From Rickettsia typhi (GTDB taxonomy: Bacteria > Pseudomonadota > Alphaproteobacteria > Rickettsiales > UBA1997): a stretch of 12,223 bases of DNA. The DNA is taken from contig CAMDMO010000039.1 of the NCBI GenBank assembly GCA_945902255.1, positions 1 through 12,223 of the forward strand, written 5' to 3'. Positions within the stretch are counted from its first letter, which is position 1, and each line of letters begins with the position of its first letter. The position numbers were made by a program, and so were the translations under genes. The notes under the pieces were generated by a model. It was not told where the DNA came from and did not search any database. It worked only from the letters and a program-made list of their open reading frames with translations. Below are positions 6,892 to 12,223 of the stretch, one piece after another.

Positions 6892-7770
6892 TTATATTTT
6901 TTTAAAACCTATCACCGCCAAATTCCCAATAGGCAAAGAAATTGGCAAATAACCGATTTTAATTTTTTTAATTAGATCGATAATTTGTTTTTTCATTGGC
7001 ACTGCCGGCAATAGTTTTACCCAGTAAAATAGCGGATATTTATTGATTATTGGAAAAACTTTTACCTCTTTAAAATTCGCCAACAAAAACATTTTTTCTA
7101 AACTTTTTGGTGAAAAAAGTTGCATATGTTCAATGTCATAAATTGGCGATTTTGATTTTAAAATCTGATTTACTCTGCCTCTAAAATTATGAGTTACGGC
7201 AAAAAATCTGCCATCTTTTTTTAGCAAAGAATATACATCTTGAGTTAATTTTAGAGGATCAAAAACATGTTCAAAAGTTTGAAAACAACTTATTAAATCA
7301 AATTGATTTTCTTGATATAAATTTTTGTCAAAAAATCCTTGTTTTATGCAATTTTTTATATCTGGCTGCGCCGTTGAAATTGCTGAAGCGGAAGGCTCGA
7401 TGCCATTAATATTTTTTACACCAGATTTTTTTAATTCTAATAAAAATTCTCCACCACCAGTTCCAATATCTAGCGCTGAATTAATTGAAGATTTTTGTGG
7501 CAAATATTTAGCATAGGTTTTGGCGGCATAGGCGGCTTCTATGTTACTGTCGAAGGCAGAATTTTTATATTCTTCTTCAACCATCTTTTGCGATAAAATT
7601 GGATTCGCATAAATTAAATCACAATTTTTGCATAAATATAAGCGCAGATGAAATGGCTCTGGCTCTTTACGGGAAGCAAAACTGTAAGCGTTTAAATTTT
7701 CTGGCTGAAAATTTTCTTCCAAATGAAGATGTGAACTATTTTTTTGACATATTGGACAAGGTCTTTGCAT
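6892..7770 (-). CDS. SAM-dependent methyltransferase with N-terminal zinc ribbon
   Basis: The 292-residue protein opens with two CxxC pairs (CPIC at 5-8, CKNC at 47-50), a likely zinc ribbon. A class I methyltransferase domain follows: motif I ALDIGTGGGEF (99-109) binds S-adenosylmethionine, GIEPS (123-127) carries the acidic residue that contacts the ribose, and FDLISCFQTFEHVFDP (157-172) is the motif II/III region of the Methyltransf_11/23 type. SPIYDIEHMQLFSPKSL (208-224) is a stretch seen in glycan-cluster methyltransferases. Zinc-ribbon methyltransferases of this kind commonly act on sugars or polysaccharide intermediates. The substrate, and whether it methylates C, N or O, cannot be told. 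The start is 11 bases after the stop of the fused epimerase-glycosyltransferase gene, which places it in the same transcript; no Shine-Dalgarno site is evident. Confidence 0.85.
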   Translation of the reverse strand: MQRPCPICQKNSSHLHLEENFQPENLNAYSFASRKEPEPFHLRLYLCKNCDLIYANPILSQKMVEEEYKNSAFDSNIEAAYAAKTYAKYLPQKSSINSALDIGTGGGEFLLELKKSGVKNINGIEPSASAISTAQPDIKNCIKQGFFDKNLYQENQFDLISCFQTFEHVFDPLKLTQDVYSLLKKDGRFFAVTHNFRGRVNQILKSKSPIYDIEHMQLFSPKSLEKMFLLANFKEVKVFPIINKYPLFYWVKLLPAVPMKKQIIDLIKKIKIGYLPISLPIGNLAVIGFKKI

Positions 7771-7781
7771 TTTATAATTTA

Positions 7782-9764
7782 TTATTTTCCACCAAAACTA
7801 GTTTTTGCACTATCGCTTATTTCAATATTGCCGCGACGAATAATATGCTTGCGAACAAAGTGCGGCCTACCCTTCACTTCTTCAAAAATTTTTGCAATAT
7901 ATTCTCCAATAATGCTGATTGCAAAAAGATTTAATGATCCAAAAAATGTTACTAGCAACAAGGTTGTTGTAACGCCATGAGGGGAAGAAAGTGGGAAAAA
8001 ATATTTCATAATCACTTGAAATAACATGCCGATTGCAGAAACAAATAACATCGACCATCCAAAAGCACTTAAAATATTTAGTGGCACATAGCTAAAAGAA
8101 AAAATTCCTTTTTTTGCCCAGCCAATATTTTTAAAAATATTATTTGTGGTGCGACCATATTTTCTTTCGGGACGAATATAATCTATACCAGTTTGTTTAA
8201 AGCCGGCGTAGGCGCGCATTCCTCTTAAAAATAAATCTCTTTCTGGAAAGCGCAAAATGCATTCAACAACTTTTTTATCCATTAAAGCAAAATCGCCAGC
8301 ATCTTTTGGAATTACAATATAGGAAAAAGCGGCAAAAATTCGGTAAAATAATTTATAAAAAATTCTCATATAAAAAGGCGCTTCACGGCTTATTCTTTTG
8401 CCGTAAACCACTTCATAACCGCTTTTCCATTTTTCCACAAATTGCTCAATCATTTCCGGCGGATCTTGCAAATCGCCATCCATCAATACACAGCAATTTT
8501 TACTCGCCATATCTAAGCCGCTTTTAAAAGCAGCTTGTGAACCAAAATTGCGCGAATGAGTAATTCCAATTACATGAGAATCTCTCTCGCTAATTGCAGC
8601 TATAACCTCTTCACTATTATCTGGAGAACCGTCATTAACAAAAATAATTTCATAATCCAATCCTAGCTTTTGCATTGTTTTTGTAATGCGCTCATACATT
8701 TCACAAATTGCCTGACCATCTTTATAACAAGCAATTATCGCCGAAACACTGTGAATTTTATCAATATTATCTAATGGTTTTTTTGTAGCGCGTTGACTGC
8801 TATAAATCGCCAAATTTTCTTGAATATGTTGCGAGGTTTTAATTAGACCATCTTTTAAACCAACCTTTGATTTCCAATTTAAAATTGATGCAGATTTATT
8901 ACAATTTGCATACCAATTTTCCACATCCCAATCTCTTGCCCTAGCTTCAAATTCTGGCGATTCTTTGATGTTAAAAATATCTTTAGAAATATTTGCAATA
9001 TCAGAAATTGTGGTTTTTACGCCAGATCCAATATTAAAAGATTCGCCATAATTTTCTTGGCCAAGATTTATGGCAGCGTCAATAAAAGCTTCAGAAGCAT
9101 CATCAACATAAACAAAATCACGCGAAATATTTGGATTTACAAATTGCGGAAATTTATTTTTTAAACCGTTTAAAACCAATTGCGGAATTAGGCGCGAAGA
9201 ATCTTCATACGGCCCATAAAGTGAATAAAGACGCAAGTTTGCAGCGCGCATTCCTTTTTTCTTTCCGTAATAATAAATCAAATTTGATATTGCTGCTTTG
9301 GTAACTGCGTAATGGCTATTTGCCTTAAGATAAGATTCTTCTATGGGCGCCGATGCGTCATCACCATATTCAGAAGAGCTTCCAGCATTAATAAAACACT
9401 TAATATTTCGCCCAAAAAGCTCTTCAATTAAATTTACGGCAAAATTAATGTTAGTTTTATAAATTAAATCGACATCATTTTGAAAAGAATAAGCGCCGTA
9501 AGCAATGCAGTTAAAAACAGTATTTGGAAGGGTTTTATCAAGCGCCAATTTAAGATTTTCATTTTTAAGCAAATCTCCTTCAAGCAAATGTTGCTTGTCA
9601 ATTCCCTCAAGTCGCCAATTTGGCAAAGTTGAGCTAGTGCCAAATACATCATTGCGATATTTTAATAAAATACGAAGCAAGTTTGCGCCCACAAAACCAC
9701 TGGCTCCAAGAACTAGAATCGGCCCTTTTAATGTTACTATTTTTTCTGCAAGAGTTTTGTGCAT
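7782..9764 (-). CDS. Fused sugar epimerase/dehydratase and polyprenyl-P glycosyltransferase
   Basis: One uninterrupted 660-residue frame holds two enzymes. Residues about 14-318 are an extended short-chain dehydrogenase of the NAD-dependent epimerase/dehydratase family: the nucleotide-binding GASGFVG (20-26), GSSSEYG (128-134) with the catalytic-type Ser, and YAVTK (152-156) with the Tyr-Lys pair; RDFVYVDDASEAF (215-227) and the C-terminal part fit nucleotide-sugar enzymes. Residues about 339-545 are a GT2 glycosyltransferase: VNDGS (376-380), the metal-binding region DGDLQDPPE (429-437), and DAGDFALMD (488-496). Two hydrophobic segments (about 558-588 and 597-622) and the R-x-YGRTT motif near 533-540 match the dolichyl/undecaprenyl-phosphate sugar transferases (GtrB/ArnC-like). 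The protein thus probably makes a nucleotide sugar and loads it, or a related sugar, onto polyprenyl phosphate at the inner membrane. These two enzymes are usually separate proteins. The gene starts 2 bases after the transketolase C-half stop, implying translational coupling. The sugar is unknown. Confidence 0.9.
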   Translation of the reverse strand: MHKTLAEKIVTLKGPILVLGASGFVGANLLRILLKYRNDVFGTSSTLPNWRLEGIDKQHLLEGDLLKNENLKLALDKTLPNTVFNCIAYGAYSFQNDVDLIYKTNINFAVNLIEELFGRNIKCFINAGSSSEYGDDASAPIEESYLKANSHYAVTKAAISNLIYYYGKKKGMRAANLRLYSLYGPYEDSSRLIPQLVLNGLKNKFPQFVNPNISRDFVYVDDASEAFIDAAINLGQENYGESFNIGSGVKTTISDIANISKDIFNIKESPEFEARARDWDVENWYANCNKSASILNWKSKVGLKDGLIKTSQHIQENLAIYSSQRATKKPLDNIDKIHSVSAIIACYKDGQAICEMYERITKTMQKLGLDYEIIFVNDGSPDNSEEVIAAISERDSHVIGITHSRNFGSQAAFKSGLDMASKNCCVLMDGDLQDPPEMIEQFVEKWKSGYEVVYGKRISREAPFYMRIFYKLFYRIFAAFSYIVIPKDAGDFALMDKKVVECILRFPERDLFLRGMRAYAGFKQTGIDYIRPERKYGRTTNNIFKNIGWAKKGIFSFSYVPLNILSAFGWSMLFVSAIGMLFQVIMKYFFPLSSPHGVTTTLLLVTFFGSLNLFAISIIGEYIAKIFEEVKGRPHFVRKHIIRRGNIEISDSAKTSFGGK

Positions 9765-9766
9765 AT

Positions 9767-10651
9767 TTAATTTCTAAAAAAATCTAAAATATTTTTTATA
9801 TTCAGCCCAGATTCTTGGCGATGAAAATTTTGTGAACCATAAAGCCCAGAAACATAACCCTTAGCATGTAAATGCAAAAAAGATTTTGGCGCAATATTAT
9901 TTTCTAGCAATTTTGTTGCAATCACTTGACCAGCGCTGCCGTGAGCTACATGCTCTTCCAAAACACATAGTTTTTTTGCGCCACTTATTTCATCTGGTAA
10001 ATTATTTAATATTGGCAATTCACTTAAAATCCAAAGCGATGGGCGATTAGATTTTGGCTGAATTTGCAGATCTTTTAATAAATTTCCAGCAATTGATCCT
10101 ACAATAATTAAAACCCCTAAATCACCTTTTAAAACATTTCTAAATGGCGAATAAGCAAGACTTTCATCATTATTTTCAACCATTCCCAATCGCAAATAGC
10201 TTGGCTTTTTTATCTCTCTAATTTTAGCAATAATTGTCGAAATATCTTGCTTAAAGACCGGTATAAATATTTGCATATTTTGCAAAGTAAGCAACGCGCC
10301 GTAATCTTCAATTGCATGATGAGTTGCGCCCATAACACCATAGCCATATCCACCGCCATTACCAACCAAAGTTACGGGCAAATTATGTAAAGCAATGTCA
10401 TTTCTAATTTGCTCAAATGGTCGCGCATAAACGAAGGGCGCAATGCTATAAACAAAAACTTCTAAACCTGTTTTGGCAATTCCAGCAGCAGTTGAAACCA
10501 TATTTTGCTCTGCTATTCCAGCATTGATAAAATGACTTCCCATTACTTCTTGCAATGGCTCTAAAGCTTTATAACCAAGATCTCCGGTTAAAAAAACAAA
10601 AGGCTTTTTTTTGAAAGCATTAATTAATTCGTCGCAAAATATTTTTCTCAT
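9767..10651 (-). CDS. Split transketolase, C-terminal subunit
   Basis: The 294-residue protein corresponds to the pyrimidine-binding and C-terminal domains of transketolase. INAGIAEQNMVSTAAGIA (42-59) carries the Glu (48) expected to activate the thiamine diphosphate pyrimidine ring, ARPFEQIRNDIA (76-87) is the family's conserved stretch, and GATHHAIEDYG (108-118) holds the His residues at the active site. The C-terminal domain runs from about 170 to 294. Together with the adjacent N-terminal subunit it should form the usual two-carbon (ketol) transfer enzyme. Its ATG overlaps the stop of that subunit by four bases (ATGA), a classic arrangement for two subunits made in equal amounts. Split transketolases within sugar clusters often serve specialised sugar synthesis rather than the pentose phosphate pathway, and its place here suggests that; the true substrates are unknown. 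A 1-deoxyxylulose-phosphate synthase or dehydrogenase E1 role is less likely because of the motif pattern and split point. Confidence 0.88.
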   Translation of the reverse strand: MRKIFCDELINAFKKKPFVFLTGDLGYKALEPLQEVMGSHFINAGIAEQNMVSTAAGIAKTGLEVFVYSIAPFVYARPFEQIRNDIALHNLPVTLVGNGGGYGYGVMGATHHAIEDYGALLTLQNMQIFIPVFKQDISTIIAKIREIKKPSYLRLGMVENNDESLAYSPFRNVLKGDLGVLIIVGSIAGNLLKDLQIQPKSNRPSLWILSELPILNNLPDEISGAKKLCVLEEHVAHGSAGQVIATKLLENNIAPKSFLHLHAKGYVSGLYGSQNFHRQESGLNIKNILDFFRN

Positions 10652-11442
10652 AAAGATTCTATCTCCATCTTAGCTTTTTGATAAAGCTCTTCGGTAAGCG
10701 GCAAATAGTGCCACTGCATTTGGTTTTCCATGAAAGAAATTCCTTTGCCCTTGCAACTATTCATTAAAATAATTTGCGGTTTATTGGATTCTTTTAAGAG
10801 AGATTTTTTTAGCTCTTCTTCGCTATGAGCATCAATTTCACAAATATCAAAATCAAAAGCAGAAAATAATTTTTTTAGTTTTTTTACATCCATTGAAGCC
10901 ACTTCCAAAGTTGATCCAAAGCCTTGCAAGCCGTTGCAATCAACCATTATTGTTAATTTATCTAATTGATGATGATTTAAAAAAATTAGCGATTCCCAAT
11001 TGCTTCCTTCTTGCCATTCTCCATCTGACATTAAACAAAAAACGCGATTATTCTTATTTTGCAATTTATTGCCAAGCGCTAATCCACAAGCAATTCCAAG
11101 GCCATGTCCAAGGCTTCCCGTGGCAAATAAAATATCTTTAATTAAGTTAGGCGCTGGGTGTCCCGCCAATTTTGTGGCATTTTTATGAAAAGTTAAAAGC
11201 TCTTCTTCGCTAATTTTTTCAAGCGTCCATAAGGTTATATAAAGAGCGCCAGCGGCGTGACCTTTTGATAAAATATATTGGTCATCTTCATTTAAAATAT
11301 AGTGATATAAATATAGCATTGAATCAAGCGCAGAAAGGTTTCCACCAATATGACCAACGCCAGCCTCATAATGCATTTTAAGCAATCTTAGGCGAGCTTT
11401 TTTTTGTAATTCACTAAAATTTAATTTCTGATTTTTTGGCAT
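10648..11442 (-). CDS. Split transketolase, N-terminal subunit
   Basis: The 264-residue protein is the thiamine-diphosphate-binding half of transketolase. GVGHIGGNLSALD (28-40) has the active-site His, YILSKGHAAGALY (56-68) and ATGSLGHGLGIACG (107-120) are strongly conserved blocks, and SDGEWQEGSNWE (139-150) with DCNG (168-171) is the diphosphate/Mg2+ motif. Ser stands where many transketolases have the first Gly of GDG, a change I regard as tolerated in split forms. GKGISFMEN (232-240) is near the C-terminal end of the domain. Its stop overlaps the start of the C-terminal subunit by four bases. Its own ATG lies inside the 3' end of hemW (29-base overlap), so it is probably translated by coupling from hemW; no later ATG would preserve the N-terminal helix. 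The pair totals 558 residues against about 660 for fused transketolases. Confidence 0.88.
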   Translation of the reverse strand: MPKNQKLNFSELQKKARLRLLKMHYEAGVGHIGGNLSALDSMLYLYHYILNEDDQYILSKGHAAGALYITLWTLEKISEEELLTFHKNATKLAGHPAPNLIKDILFATGSLGHGLGIACGLALGNKLQNKNNRVFCLMSDGEWQEGSNWESLIFLNHHQLDKLTIMVDCNGLQGFGSTLEVASMDVKKLKKLFSAFDFDICEIDAHSEEELKKSLLKESNKPQIILMNSCKGKGISFMENQMQWHYLPLTEELYQKAKMEIESL

Positions 11443-12223
11443 TTAGAACTTTTTGAATAATGGCATTGCTTAAAATTCTAGCCCGTTTAGTTATTTTAAT
11501 AAACTCTTTTTCTACCTCAATTAAACCTTGATTTTCAAGAATTTTTAACTTTTTAATGTCAAAAATCTCATCAAAATTTTTTTTCAGGATTTCTTGAAAA
11601 ATTTTATTTGAAATTCCCTCTTCAAGCCTTAATCCCATTAAAACCAACTCCTCTAACAATTCTTCTGATGAAATTTTTTCATTTGTTTGAACGCCAGAGC
11701 CATATTCTTCTACCTTTTTTAGCCAAGCTAAAGGCTCGTGAGTCATCATAATTGCCGATCTATTTTTTTCATCTTCAAAAAATAATCTGGAATGAGCGCC
11801 AGCACCAATTCCTAAATAATCACCACCTTGCCAATAAACTAAATTGTGACGACTTTCAAAATTTTTTTGCGCATAATTTGAGATCTCATAACTTTTAAAA
11901 CCATTATCAGAGGTAATTTTATCTGTTAGTTCATAAAATTGCGCTGACAATTCTTCGTCAGGCATTTCAAATTTTTTTTGCTGAAATTGCGAAAAAAACT
12001 TAGTGCCCTTTTCAATTGTAAGTTGATATAGCGAAAGATGTTTGGTGCCAAAATTTATTGCTTGCTTAAGCTCTATTTCCCAATTTTTTAGAGCTTGTTT
12101 TGGTCTTGCATAAATTAAATCAAAAGAAAAATTATCAAAAATTTTTGCTGCAATTTCGATAGTTTTTATTGCCTCTAAACTAGAATGTTCGCGCCCCAAA
12201 AATTTTAAATCTTCATCATTTAA
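11414..12223 (-). CDS. hemW: HemW-like radical SAM protein, 5' end outside window
   Basis: The frame stays open to the right edge (269 residues seen), beginning LNDEDLKFLGREHS, so the gene's start is outside; the TTG at 12199 is internal. The visible part matches the middle and C-terminal regions of HemW, the heme-binding protein formerly called oxygen-independent coproporphyrinogen oxidase-like: GREHSSLEAI, FDLIYARPKQ, HLSLYQLTIEKGTKFF, SYEISNYAQ, then HNLVYWQGGDYLGIGAGAHS, and the HemN_C-type stretch LVLMGLRLEEGIS. Family members have about 380 residues, so roughly 110 are missing, including the radical-SAM CxxxCxxC cluster motif. DLIYARP replaces the commoner DLIYGLP. It is thought to insert heme into respiratory enzymes. 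Its 3' end overlaps the transketolase N-half gene by 29 bases on the same strand, so the glycan genes seem to be transcribed behind it. Confidence 0.88.
   Translation of the reverse strand, partial: LNDEDLKFLGREHSSLEAIKTIEIAAKIFDNFSFDLIYARPKQALKNWEIELKQAINFGTKHLSLYQLTIEKGTKFFSQFQQKKFEMPDEELSAQFYELTDKITSDNGFKSYEISNYAQKNFESRHNLVYWQGGDYLGIGAGAHSRLFFEDEKNRSAIMMTHEPLAWLKKVEEYGSGVQTNEKISSEELLEELVLMGLRLEEGISNKIFQEILKKNFDEIFDIKKLKILENQGLIEVEKEFIKITKRARILSNAIIQKVLNAKKSEIKF

Noticed and set aside
11414..12199. hemW-like gene starting at the TTG at 12199.
   Set aside because: The frame and the HemW similarity continue upstream to the window edge, so this is an internal codon of a gene cut by the window.

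Overview
The window is A+T-rich bacterial DNA with compact genes, hardly any recognisable Shine-Dalgarno sites and several inverted repeats in the gaps. A leucine-rich-repeat protein of eukaryotic ribonuclease-inhibitor type and the partial hemW at the right edge fit a low-GC alphaproteobacterium, possibly a host-associated lineage of the Rickettsiales type. This placement is inference from style and content; no rRNA or other firm marker is present.

Left part (about 1-4640): an accessory region of poorly known genes. A small secreted protein (171-632) lies just upstream of a soluble lytic-transglycosylase-like protein with a phage-style C-terminal tail (674-1411). A gap with an inverted repeat and a short tandem repeat follows. 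On the minus strand comes a 598-residue protein with an unknown N-terminal region, an Ala/Gly-rich linker and three 28-residue leucine-rich repeats (1660-3456). Divergent from it, sharing a 151-base promoter region, is an unrecognised 312-residue protein (3608-4546). A long hairpin at 4587-4640 separates this region from the next and can end transcription from both sides.

Right part (4640-12223): a tightly packed minus-strand run, read from right to left: the 3' part of hemW, the N-terminal half of a split transketolase, its C-terminal half, a fused sugar-nucleotide epimerase/dehydratase plus polyprenyl-phosphate glycosyltransferase, a zinc-ribbon SAM methyltransferase, and, after a perfect 16-bp inverted repeat, a large polytopic membrane protein that looks like a GT-C glycosyltransferase. 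The first five overlap or lie within 11 bases of each other, so they are probably one transcript.

The best reading of the right part is a surface-glycan pathway. The transketolase pair would remodel a sugar carbon skeleton, the epimerase domain would modify a nucleotide sugar, the fused GT2 domain would load a sugar on a polyprenyl-phosphate carrier, the methyltransferase would decorate it or an intermediate, and the membrane protein would move it to its final acceptor outside the cytoplasm. The parts are individually recognisable; the combination, the sugar and the acceptor are not known from the sequence.
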